64,000 nucleotides of DNA, taken from assembly GCF_007641255.1 (NCBI RefSeq), contig NZ_CP036259.1, positions 4,342,501 through 4,406,500 of the forward strand, in the 5' to 3' direction. This stretch comes from Sporomusa termitida (GTDB lineage Bacteria; Bacillota; Negativicutes; Sporomusales; Sporomusaceae). Of the stretch, positions 8,300 to 17,000 are shown piece by piece (the first letter of the stretch is position 1; each line of letters opens with the position of its first letter). The position numbers and the translations under genes were made by a program. The notes beneath the pieces were generated by a model. It saw only the letters and a program-made list of their open reading frames with translations. It was not told the origin of the DNA and made no database searches.

Positions 8300-10041
8300 G
8301 CCAGCACCTCCTTGATTTTCAGCAATATCTGCGACGGCGTAAAGGCCCGCGAATCATATTTCAGATAGCGGTTGGCGAGATGAATGCCGGTATGCATGCG
8401 TACCAGCCCGCCGAGCTGAGCCGTTTTATTGCCTTCCACCAGCAGCGTTTGCCGGCTGCGGCCGAGGATCGCCGCCACTGCCGCCGCCGGGAAGGGTGAC
8501 AAATAGACGACCTGCAGGACGTTGACGCTGAGGCCGGCCGCTGTCGCCAGTTCCATCCCTGCCAGCGCCGCGCCTTTGGTTGAGCCCCAGACAACCAGCG
8601 TCAGCTCGGCCGTCTCCGGCCCGTACAGCCTGACAGCCTCAAGCTCGGCCAGAATATGGGGCTCTTTGTCAAACAGCTTGTCAAGAGCCTTAACGGTGAC
8701 TTCCGGTTCACTGCCGGCATACTCGCGGTTGCCGGAACTATAAAAGCCGTCCTCGCCATGGGTGTAGCTGGTGGCAATATGGCGGCCGCCGCCGGTTCCC
8801 GGCAGTGCGCGGGCCGACACGCCGTCGGCAGTGAATTCATAGCGCTTATAGGGCTGATGTGCCGCCAGCCAGTCTGGGTCGGCCAGTTTGCCGCGTTCGA
8901 TTGCCAGCCCCTCGGTCTTAAAGAAAGGATGGGTTGCCGCCGAATCGGCCAGATATTTATCGGTCAGGATAATGACCGGCAATTGATATTTCTCCGCCAG
9001 GTTAAAAGCCCGGAAGGTTTCAAAAAAACACTCTTCGATGTCGCCGGGAGCGACCACGATTCGCAAAAACTCACCCTGCGACGCGTTCAGGATAAACGCC
9101 AGGTCGGCCTGAGCAGTGCGTGTCGGCTGGCCGGTACTGGGACCGCCCCGCTGGGCGTTGACCATTACCAGCGGCACTTCGGCCAGCGCGGCAAAACCGA
9201 GCGCCTCCACCATCAACGAGAAGCCGCCGCCGCTGGTGGCGCCGATCGCCCGCGCACCGGCAAAGCCGGCGCCGATCAGCATATTGATGGCCGCGATTTC
9301 ATCCTCTGCCTGCTTAAATACCAGCCCGAAAGCCGGGCCGTAGTCGGCAAGATAGGTCAGCACACTGGAGCCCGGCGTCATCGGATAGCCGGCGGCAAAC
9401 TTGCAGCCGCCTTGCAATGCGCCCATGGCAATCGCATCATTGCCGTTGATCAGCATCCGCCTGGCCGGCGGCTCAGAAAATGGCAGGGGAAACACGGCTG
9501 CCGCCGTTTGCTGCGCTGCCAGCTCATAGGTCGCCCGCAGCAAAAGCCGGTTTTTCTCAAACACCTCCGGTTTAAATTCGCTGGCCAAAACCGCTTCGAT
9601 CAGGTCAGCGGGAAAACCGCTGAGCGCGCAAAACGCCCCCAGCATCGCGCTATTGGACATAATTTTAGCTACATCGCCGCTGCCCTTTTGCAGCAGCGGC
9701 AGCTGGTAAACCCGCACGCCGCGGGCCAGCCGGCTACTGTCGACGGCGAGCGAGGCGTCGGCAATCAGCAGACCACCAGGCTGCACACGGCCGTAATTTT
9801 GTTCCATCCCGTCCTGCGACAGCACAGCCAGACAATCAATCATCTCTTCATGGGCCGGCAGCGGCGCAGCCGCCAGACGAACCAGGCAGGTGTTCAGGCC
9901 GCCTTTAATCAGCGACGGATATTCATTTACAACAAAAGCCCAAAGGTTATTACGCCCGGCCGCCTTAGCCACAGTCGAACCGGCACTCATGACCCCGTAG
10001 CCGGCTTCACCGGCAAACAGGCAGCTAAAATCGCTTCTCAA
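8296..10041 (-). CDS. korA: 2-oxoacid:ferredoxin oxidoreductase, gamma-alpha fusion
   Basis: A 581-residue subunit in which the gamma domain (about 1-190; FAGEAGYGVMSAG at the front) is fused to the alpha pyrimidine-binding domain (about 195-580; NGNDAIAMGALQGGCKFAAG, then YPMTPGSS, and late VEGNKTAQLGGLVRMHTG). This order is normal for KorA of anaerobes. I start it at TTG 10041, nine bases after AAGGAGGG, rather than at the longer ATG at 10086. It is followed by korB with a 4-nt overlap. The 254 bp upstream (10042-10295) hold the terminator of the next gene and presumably the promoter, which I could not define. Confidence 0.92.
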   Translation of the reverse strand: MRSDFSCLFAGEAGYGVMSAGSTVAKAAGRNNLWAFVVNEYPSLIKGGLNTCLVRLAAAPLPAHEEMIDCLAVLSQDGMEQNYGRVQPGGLLIADASLAVDSSRLARGVRVYQLPLLQKGSGDVAKIMSNSAMLGAFCALSGFPADLIEAVLASEFKPEVFEKNRLLLRATYELAAQQTAAAVFPLPFSEPPARRMLINGNDAIAMGALQGGCKFAAGYPMTPGSSVLTYLADYGPAFGLVFKQAEDEIAAINMLIGAGFAGARAIGATSGGGFSLMVEALGFAALAEVPLVMVNAQRGGPSTGQPTRTAQADLAFILNASQGEFLRIVVAPGDIEECFFETFRAFNLAEKYQLPVIILTDKYLADSAATHPFFKTEGLAIERGKLADPDWLAAHQPYKRYEFTADGVSARALPGTGGGRHIATSYTHGEDGFYSSGNREYAGSEPEVTVKALDKLFDKEPHILAELEAVRLYGPETAELTLVVWGSTKGAALAGMELATAAGLSVNVLQVVYLSPFPAAAVAAILGRSRQTLLVEGNKTAQLGGLVRMHTGIHLANRYLKYDSRAFTPSQILLKIKEVLA

Positions 10042-10241
10042 AAAATATCCCTCCTTATATTGCCAAATAACCAGATTTTGTTCCACCTATAATTTCGGCA
10101 TATTCGGGAAAAATCCTGTTGCCAAAGCCGCGCCCGCATGCAGCAAGCCGCAGGCCCAAGGGCAGCCGTCTACAAACACCACGGCAAATGAGCGCACCAA
10201 GATTGCGAAGTTTTGCCTACGTCTAATGTGCCCCATATCGC

Positions 10242-10281
10242 AAAAAAGAGCCAGGTTTACAGAGTGCCCTGTACCTGGCTC
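10242..10281 (-). terminator. Intrinsic terminator after the heme operon
   Basis: GAGCCAGGT (10248-10256) pairs with ACCTGGCTC (10273-10281), with an inner ACAG/CTGT pair, and the minus strand then continues with six U. It closes the zinc-ribbon/flavodoxin/HutW/SdpI-like transcript. Confidence 0.8.
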
Positions 10282-10295
10282 GCATTGTCCCGGAC

Positions 10296-10634
10296 CTATT
10301 TATCATATTTTTGGAATAAGCAACGTTCTGTCAAATAAATACTTAAAATTGTGCCGACGATAAAAACCAGAAAGTTTATTCCATAAATTGCCGGGTGGTT
10401 TTGCTGCGCATAGACAGTTAAGGTTCCGCCCACTCCTAATAATACATTTACTGCCCCGGCGATGCCCAGAAATTTACCAAAGGTACGGTTGGCGCAGACC
10501 CAGGCTTCTTCACTCGCCATTGCCCGGGCTGTCCGGTAACCCCAAAAAAAATTCCGCTTTATCCTTACATAATAAGCAAACAATCCTAAAACTATCCAGA
10601 GAAAACCGATTACAGTCAATACTACCGGCGGCAC
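10296..10634 (-). CDS. SdpI-family small membrane protein
   Basis: A roughly 112-residue inner-membrane protein with three hydrophobic segments. The loop FFWGYRTARAMASEEAW followed by VCANRTFGKFLG is the characteristic element of the SdpI/YhfL group, whose founding member gives immunity to a toxin and signals in Bacillus; most members are uncharacterised. The GTG at 10634 follows AGGGAGGGGG and is better than the ATG at 10655. It lies 91 bp after hutW and before the operon terminator, so it is probably co-transcribed, but no link to heme use is known to me. Confidence 0.75.
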   Translation of the reverse strand: MPPVVLTVIGFLWIVLGLFAYYVRIKRNFFWGYRTARAMASEEAWVCANRTFGKFLGIAGAVNVLLGVGGTLTVYAQQNHPAIYGINFLVFIVGTILSIYLTERCLFQKYDK

Positions 10635-10725
10635 TTTTCTCCCCCTCCCTGGCATCCCGAGCTGTGGTTAAACGGTTCACTTTGGTATGTTGACACTCCG
10701 GCGGCCGGGAGCGTTAGCAAGCGCA

Positions 10726-12234
10726 TTAACAGGAGGAATTACCGGACGCAATTTTTTTCCGGCCTGGTATCGGATTCAGCTCCATTGCCGGATGCCCCGG
10801 CGGCATAACCTTAGTCCCCGGCGGCCGCGCCTTTCGGTCCTGCGCTGCGACCCCCTGCACGGCGATGCTGTGTTCCTGCGTTACAATCGCCTGCACGCAT
10901 TCCACCGTAGTCTGGGCAATATTTACCTGCCAGAACTGGCCGGCCACGGTCAAGCGGTAAACAACGCCGTCGTAATGCACAAGCCCCCTTTGTTCCCAAA
11001 GATCATAGAGCCATTTTAGCTCAGCCAGTCGTTCGTCGGCCTTGATCAGCGGCTGTAAATCCAGACAGCCCCGCTCCAGCTGGTCCAATATGCTGTTGAT
11101 CACCGACTGCAGCGGCGCTTGCTCGATCAGGACCATGAAGGGCTTAAGCCCGCCCATGACCATGTTTTCATAAGGCTGCAGCGCCCGGTGCAGCATGGTC
11201 GAATAGCCGCCGGCATTACCGCCGGCGCCGCAGCCAAACGGGAATATGGCGCCCCCCCGTTTCGCCAGCGTATTGTAAAGGCTGCGTTCCCGGTTATTTC
11301 GCTGCCAGTGGCACATGCTAAGCCGCGAAAAATTCCGTTTCGCTACGAATTCCTGGGCAAAAGCAAACATCCGGGCCTGTTGGGCGGTACTGGCCGCCGG
11401 GGACATCGTCCCCGCCAGTATCCGCTGATCCAAATCACTGCCTTCAAATACGTTAAGCTGGTATAAGTCCATGCCGTCGACCGCCGAATCGGCCAGAATC
11501 CGCAAATCCTCCTCCCAGGCCTGCATGTCCTGATCAGGCAGGCCATAGATAAGATCGACGATGACGGAACATTGTTGATAAGCCTTTAACGCGGCCAGCC
11601 GCCGGAGTACGGTTTCCTGGTCGTCGACTCTTCCCAGCTGGCGGCGAATCTGCGTGTGAAACGACTGCACGCCCAGTGACACGCGGTTTACGCCGTTGTC
11701 CAGCCAGACATCCATCTTGGCCGGTATCAGGTCATGACAGCGTCCTTCCAGCGTCAATTCATAGTCGTTGGCCAGGGGCAGGCAGCGCCGAATGGCCTGC
11801 AGCAGCAGCCGGGCATTGTGCGGCGACAACGAGGTAGGCGTACCGCCGCCGATAAAAACGGCATGTATCGGACCCTCTTTCAGGTAGGGCTGATCAGCGT
11901 CAGCCTCCAGTTCCCGGACCAGACAATCAATATACCGGTCTTCCGCCGCCTGATTGGCTGCATTTTGAAAGAACCCGCAATACAGACATTTTGTCTGGCA
12001 AAAAGGAATATGAATATAGGCTGACCGTTCTGTTTTTTCGGCCGGCGGCCGTTCCATAACCTGCTGCCAGATCGCCTGTGCTTGACCGGCCGGCACGGGA
12101 CAGCCCTGCAGACCCGCATGCACTACCCGTTTCTGGGAGAAAGCGCCTGTCAGCGGATCGGCTTTCTCATACCCCAGCTGGAGCGCTTTTTCTGCCGCCG
12201 AGAGTGTTTGCAACAAGTCTTGCAGTTTCATCAT
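10726..12234 (-). CDS. hutW: HutW/ChuW-like anaerobic heme-degrading radical SAM enzyme
   Basis: A 502-residue HemN-superfamily radical SAM protein. The cluster motif is HIPFCQTKCLYCGFFQN (C79, C83, C86), followed by GGGTPTSLS (SAM-binding), EGRCHDLIPAK and NRVSLGVQSF. The FCxTxCxYCGFFQN form and EGR in place of the HemN pattern point to the ChuW/HutW group, which opens the heme ring without oxygen and releases iron. Its start overlaps the flavodoxin stop by 4 nt, fitting a flavodoxin electron donor. The last 40 or so residues are low-complexity, proline- and lysine-rich and look like a non-homologous tail. A coproporphyrinogen dehydrogenase role is the alternative. Confidence 0.82.
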   Translation of the reverse strand: MMKLQDLLQTLSAAEKALQLGYEKADPLTGAFSQKRVVHAGLQGCPVPAGQAQAIWQQVMERPPAEKTERSAYIHIPFCQTKCLYCGFFQNAANQAAEDRYIDCLVRELEADADQPYLKEGPIHAVFIGGGTPTSLSPHNARLLLQAIRRCLPLANDYELTLEGRCHDLIPAKMDVWLDNGVNRVSLGVQSFHTQIRRQLGRVDDQETVLRRLAALKAYQQCSVIVDLIYGLPDQDMQAWEEDLRILADSAVDGMDLYQLNVFEGSDLDQRILAGTMSPAASTAQQARMFAFAQEFVAKRNFSRLSMCHWQRNNRERSLYNTLAKRGGAIFPFGCGAGGNAGGYSTMLHRALQPYENMVMGGLKPFMVLIEQAPLQSVINSILDQLERGCLDLQPLIKADERLAELKWLYDLWEQRGLVHYDGVVYRLTVAGQFWQVNIAQTTVECVQAIVTQEHSIAVQGVAAQDRKARPPGTKVMPPGHPAMELNPIPGRKKIASGNSSC

Positions 12235-12755
12235 CCCAGGTTCTCCAGTCGTTTTACGGTCTCGGCCGCGAACGCTTTAGCGGCCGCCAGATCAGCTTCA
12301 TCCGGATGTTTGCTCGCTTCCTTATGCAGTGCTTCCCGTTTTTCATCCACCGCATGCGGATGGCCGGCCGGAAACATTTTTTTCATTTGTTCGATCAATT
12401 CCGGATCGACTTTTCCCTGACAGATAAAACTATGTACCAGCGGCTGGCCGCCAGGACGCAGTGCCGCCGCATTGCTAAGGCTGTCGGCCGCATGCTGCGA
12501 CTTGGGATCTGCCCCTAAGGTGGCAAACAGGGCCACGCGCGGATGCTCCAGTTGCCGCAGCAGCTGCTGCGCCTCGGGATCGGCCGACCCCCGGTCAACC
12601 CAGAACCCGGCAAACACGCAATCATAAGCATTTAAATCGACCGGCGCTTCCCCAACAGGCAAACAGGGGGTTGCCGCCGGCAGAACGCTGCCGATGGCCT
12701 CCGCTATTTTTTTGGTATTCCCGGTCCGTGATGAATACAAAACAATATATTGCAT
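12231..12755 (-). CDS. Flavodoxin-family protein of heme-use operon
   Basis: A 174-residue flavodoxin-like FMN protein. The phosphate-binding loop YSSRTGNTKK is at residues 8-17, and FAGFWVDRGSAD and FATLGADPKS mark the later FMN contacts. The C-terminal third (residues 120-174) is charged and helical. It starts at ATG 12755 behind AGGAAAGGA, follows the zinc-ribbon binding-protein gene after 40 bp and overlaps hutW by 4 nt. The likely role is to donate electrons to the radical SAM heme-opening enzyme, as similar flavodoxins do in anaerobic heme and bilin reduction operons. That role is inferred from context. Confidence 0.85.
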   Translation of the reverse strand: MQYIVLYSSRTGNTKKIAEAIGSVLPAATPCLPVGEAPVDLNAYDCVFAGFWVDRGSADPEAQQLLRQLEHPRVALFATLGADPKSQHAADSLSNAAALRPGGQPLVHSFICQGKVDPELIEQMKKMFPAGHPHAVDEKREALHKEASKHPDEADLAAAKAFAAETVKRLENLG

Positions 12756-12795
12756 ATAAAATCATTCCTTTCCTCTTGTGCTATAATCATCCATT

Positions 12796-13872
12796 CTATT
12801 TTCTATAAAGAAAACCTGCCAGGACGCTCAAAGCTTCCTCAATCTGCGCGCCGGGATTGACGGCAAACAGAGAATAAGGGAGCTGATATACGCGGTTTTG
12901 CCGCACAGCGTCCAGACTCTGCCACCGGGGATTTTGCAATACCTGCAGTCCTTTACTCGCCATCTCGCCAAACCGGTGGTCAATGAATAAAATGACATCA
13001 GGCTGAACGGCAGCAATTGCTTTAAAATCCAGCGGCGCATAGGCTAATTTTTTCTCCATAGGCGCCAGCAAATCAGACATATTCACCCCCCCCAGCCGTT
13101 TCACCATGTCACCGATAAAACTTGTGGAAAGCGCTGCATAGAGTCCGCCGTCGATCGCCCAGACAATAAGCACCCGGGGCGAAGGCCGCCCGCCGGCCTG
13201 TTCGATCAGCCGCCACCGCTGTTTTTCAATAGCAGTGATTTTTTTATCGGCAAGTCCCTCGTTGCCGTTTAGCTCTCCGTAAAAATGCAGCGCTTCCAGG
13301 ACATCGGCATAACGGTCAAACGTCTGCAAAATCGTCGGGATACCTTTTCTTTCCAGCACAACTGCCAGCGACTGATGGGCCGGAAAAGCCATGCCGATTA
13401 CCAAATCCGGTTTTATCGCCATAATGCGTTCTAAGTCGGGGTTGGGCGGCAGGCCTACTGTGGGAATTTTTCTGATTTCATCCTTCAGGATGGCCGGCGC
13501 CATGTCGCCGGTCCCCCTGCCGACCGGCCTGCCGCCGGTTGCCACGTACAGCCCCAGGTTGGATGAATTCAAAGTAATGACACGCTGCGGCCGGTCCGGA
13601 ATGGCCACAAGCCGCCCGGCACTGTCGGTCACCATCCGCGCCCGGGCACAACCCAGCCTGACAAACCGGTTGCGCGGCAGGCTGCGTTCACTGATCCAGC
13701 CGTCGCCGTTGCGTTGCAAAACCTGAATAGCGGCGCATTTGGGGCATTTAATTTCGATTTTTTCCACTGCACCGCGAAACAGCATGCTATTGCAGAAAGC
13801 GCACCGGACAGGGCGCAATTCCGTCTGCGGCTCATGCCATGAATCCTGCACAATTCTATCATAGCCAAGCAT
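12796..13872 (-). CDS. Zinc ribbon fused to BtuF/FepB-type binding domain, no signal peptide
   Basis: A 358-residue two-part protein. Residues 20-50 form a Com-like zinc ribbon (C24-x2-C27, then MLFRGAVEKIEIKCPKC with C43 and C46), resembling the Mu Com/PF10122 finger. Residues 85-358 are a class III periplasmic binding fold: RPQRVITLNSSNLGLYVATG, PNPDLERIMAIKPDLVIG and NPRWQSLDAVRQNRVYQLP are typical of iron-complex and cobalamin binding proteins. No signal peptide or lipobox precedes the ribbon, so the product should stay in the cytoplasm. ATG 13872 follows AAAGGAG at good spacing; a GTG at 13881 is too close. It is the first gene behind leader copy A. A sensor or chaperone of heme or iron complexes is one possibility. 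Confidence 0.82.
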   Translation of the reverse strand: MLGYDRIVQDSWHEPQTELRPVRCAFCNSMLFRGAVEKIEIKCPKCAAIQVLQRNGDGWISERSLPRNRFVRLGCARARMVTDSAGRLVAIPDRPQRVITLNSSNLGLYVATGGRPVGRGTGDMAPAILKDEIRKIPTVGLPPNPDLERIMAIKPDLVIGMAFPAHQSLAVVLERKGIPTILQTFDRYADVLEALHFYGELNGNEGLADKKITAIEKQRWRLIEQAGGRPSPRVLIVWAIDGGLYAALSTSFIGDMVKRLGGVNMSDLLAPMEKKLAYAPLDFKAIAAVQPDVILFIDHRFGEMASKGLQVLQNPRWQSLDAVRQNRVYQLPYSLFAVNPGAQIEEALSVLAGFLYRK

Positions 13873-13896
13873 CCAGTCCACACTCCTTTGTTTTGC

Positions 13897-14036
13897 TAAG
13901 AAAAAAAGAAAAACTCCGAGCGTAATATAAGTTACGCAACGGAGCTCCTAGCTCTCTTTTTGCACTCTGCGCTCACCTGATTAGATCATCAGGCAGTGCA
14001 TTACTATTTTAAAATTGGTGCTTTTTTCTAATGTTT
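13897..14036 (-). promoter_or_regulatory. Leader RNA copy A with intrinsic terminator
   Basis: The transcript from the promoter at 14037-14065 would carry a conserved structured leader before the binding-protein gene. A stem TGCACT/AGTGCA (14000 to 13961) encloses a hairpin CCTGAT/ATCAGG. Then comes a small hairpin GAGCT-AGG-AGCTC (13954-13942), and a strong terminator CTCCG-TT-GCGTAA paired with TTACGC-T-CGGAG (13944-13914) with a long U-tract. The CTC of the small hairpin is also the first part of the terminator stem, so the two exclude each other. Copies B and C share sequence and structure. It matches no riboswitch class I can recall. Confidence 0.75.
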
Positions 14037-14065
14037 ATTATACCAACAGTGAGAATCATTGTCAA
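14037..14065 (-). promoter_or_regulatory. Sigma-A promoter overlapped by Fur-like box (unit A)
   Basis: A perfect TTGACA, 17-bp spacer and TATAAT reads on the minus strand. The spacer contains ATGATTCTCACT, which resembles half to two thirds of a Fur box, so iron-loaded Fur should block the polymerase. It lies only 24 bp beyond the end of TBDR1 and drives the zinc-ribbon/flavodoxin/hutW unit. Confidence 0.85.
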
Positions 14066-14089
14066 TGGTTATTTAGACGATCATCTTGC

Positions 14090-17000
14090 TTAGAACCTGC
14101 GCGTCAATTGCACTCGCGTATAATCTCCCAGTTTGAAATTTTCCGGTCCATACAGCGTATCCCGTTTTCCTGTCCCTTTCGCGTCAAAGGTATAGAACGC
14201 TTCTAACAGGAAGTCTTTGGCCGGTACATAGCCGGCTCCTACCGTAACGCTGCGGATACCGTCCAGATAGCGGTCAGGTACTCCTTCGGTGCCGTTGCCG
14301 CCAAAGAACGAGCCATGCTCAAAGTGCTTGTAATCGGCGAAGGCATTCCAGCTGCCCGGCTGCTCCGTATCGCTGCGGCCGATATCCACCCGGGCTACCC
14401 AGAACCGCGGCGTGCCGCCCGCTTGGCGCCCGGCCAGCGCAAAGTCCGACGTTCCCGCCGTATGGCTATAGAGCGTTTTTCCATTCATAAACCGGCCAAA
14501 ATCCGTCAGGTTCCGTCCCCGGTCATAGGAGAAAGTGATTTGATCATTGAGCTTCCATTTTGCCCCCACGCCGACGACATTGGCCAGCTGATCAAAGGTA
14601 TATACGTCATTCGTATCGCCATTGGCCACCGCTATGCCGTGCTGCTTATCATTGACCGAACGCAAATACCAGGCCTGAATGCCCAGATTATCGCCGAGCT
14701 GCTGTTTGGCCTGGACAAACGCGGCATTATGGATCGCCGGGATCCGGTCCTGCACTAAGACGGTTCCCGACACCCGAATCACTTTTCCCTCAAGCTGTTC
14801 CAGCAACTCCAGCGGCAGGGAGCTGCGGTCTTCCGGCCCCCAGGTCACCACATTCGCCATGTTAGAAATAATATTCCTAACCGTCACTCCTACATCGGCC
14901 CCCCCAGTAATTCGTCCCTCCGGGAACCCGCCTGTTGATGGTGAGTAGTTTACCCTGGTCCATAACTGCTTAAAAGTATTCTGGCTGTCCCATAAGGAAG
15001 TAATGGCCTTGGCCTTCGCTTCGTCTTTCGTAAGTACCGTAAAAGCACTTGCGTCGAATTCATCCACAGGAATAGCCCAGTCACGAACAGCCAGTTCCCG
15101 GAAGATTTCATCGCCGGTGTATTCGCCGTAGCCTAAGAAGGTAGTGGTAAAATTATAATAGCCTTCTGACAGAAAAACCGAATTATTTTGACCGATCCAT
15201 TCTCTGGTTACCCCGCTTGCTTCCAAAGACGGTTCGATCTTGTCCCATGTCCCTGCCGCAGCCGCTTCCAAGGCTTCCTGATCAAAAAAGTCGGCATAAG
15301 AAACCCTCTCTGTCGTCCTAAATGAATTATTCCCAGAGGGATTTACCATGACAATATACTCGCCTAACTTTTCTCCTGTCCCCTCAGCCGTAACGGTAAC
15401 TTTCTGCCAGGCAAACGTATTGATAGAAGGGTTCATCTGCATAGAGGTAATTGTGTCATAGGCAGCCGGGTCGTCTTGCTTGATGACTTCCAAATACTGA
15501 TTGATAATCTGCTGCTGTTCCTCCAGGCTGGCTGCCTGAGCCAGCTTCTGGTACAGTCCCTGATAGCCGTCTACGCTGACCACCTTATCTTTGTAAGGGG
15601 CGCCCTCCTCGGGATAGTCGTTTGTGTCATATCCCAGCCATTCCGTTCTGGTGGGCGCCCGGAAAAAGACTTGATGGGTCGCATGGGTATAAGCCGAATC
15701 CGTGATCCCGGTGCTATGGCTGAAATCACCATAGCCGATCCGCACCTGGGTCTGCTTATTCGTCCACACGGCCCGGCCGCCGTCATATTCCTTGTCAAAC
15801 CAGTAGCCCGTAACCCCCAGCGGTTCGGTCAGGCGGCCGGCCGTAAAGTCCCACTTCTTCACATTCTGCGTAATTTCCGCTTTTTCCAGCCGCTGCTCGT
15901 TCAGGCCTTTGGAGCCGGCTGCGTCATAGGCTGTATCCACGCCGCTCATGCCGGCCGCGCTGCCGAGGACGGTGACATTCGTTTTATCGCCGATACGGGC
16001 GTCAATACCGACCCGCAGGCGCTGCTCAAAACCGTGATCCGCTTTCTCAAAGATATTCTTGGCGGCGTCTCCCACACTGGCGCCCGCCGTTTCTCTCGCT
16101 TCCGGTTTATTCTTGCCGGTATTAGCGTTCCAGCGGGCCTGATAGTCGCCGATCAGTTCCACGCCTTCTTTTTTATCGGCGTCAAACGGTTTCTCGATAA
16201 ACCAGTTCTCCGCTGCCTGCGTTGCTGCCGGTGCGTCGGTTGCGGCGCTGTCTGTTTGGCTGTCCGCTTCCTTCTTGCTGCCCGCAGCAGCGCCAAACTT
16301 CATATTCAGGCCAATTTTATAGACCCGTTCCTGGAAGGCCCGGTCATCATCGCGATGATTGAACAGGTTGTCGATGCCAAAGTAGGCCAGCGAATCTTTC
16401 GACAAGTCTTTTTGGATCAATAAATTCCAGAGGCCGAAGGTTTTCTTTTCATAGGTCTGTTTGCCCCCTTCGGCAAAATTATACTTCAGGTCGCCATTTT
16501 CGTCATACTCCAGGTAATTGCCGTTATTGGCCACGCTGTTGCTGTCGAGCATATTGATATAATAATTGCCCCAGAGGGAAGAGCGCCAGCCGCCTTTCAG
16601 GTTTTCATAGGTGATGCCGATATCGACCTTATGCTGCGGCTTGTCCAGCAGCTGCCGCGGCATATCGGGATCGCTTTTATTCAGGGCATAGAGATAGGTA
16701 TAGCCCAGCTTCCCGGTCCAGTGCCTGCCGAACTTCTGCTGTACCTCTGCTTCGGCGCCGGTGATTTCCGCCTTGCCGATATTCTTGAAGCTGTAGATCA
16801 TATCCGGCGGGGCCAGCCATTTCCAGCCTTCGGAATCGGTGGGCCCAAAATCCATTAAATAGCCGGTGAAATACGTTGACATATAATCATCAATACGATT
16901 GTGGAAGACATTGAAGCGAGCCGATGTATTCTTGTTTTCCCCCTCAATCCCGATATCGAAATTCACTGACTTTTCCGGTTTCAGATCAGGATTGCCGACC

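Noticed and set aside
8656-10092. A 478-codon plus-strand ORF opposite korA
   Set aside because: It is antisense to a gene with clear KorA motifs, has no family features, and long antisense frames are common in GC-rich codon-biased genes. The same applies to the long ORFs opposite the NifD-like gene (3090-4151), TBDR1 (15476-16423) and ahpF (39052-40101).
13897-14036. Leader as a cobalamin, NiCo/Fe(II) or other known riboswitch
   Set aside because: I could not find the hallmark core sequences of these classes; the leader is also shorter and built of simple nested hairpins. A computed covariance search is needed to be sure.
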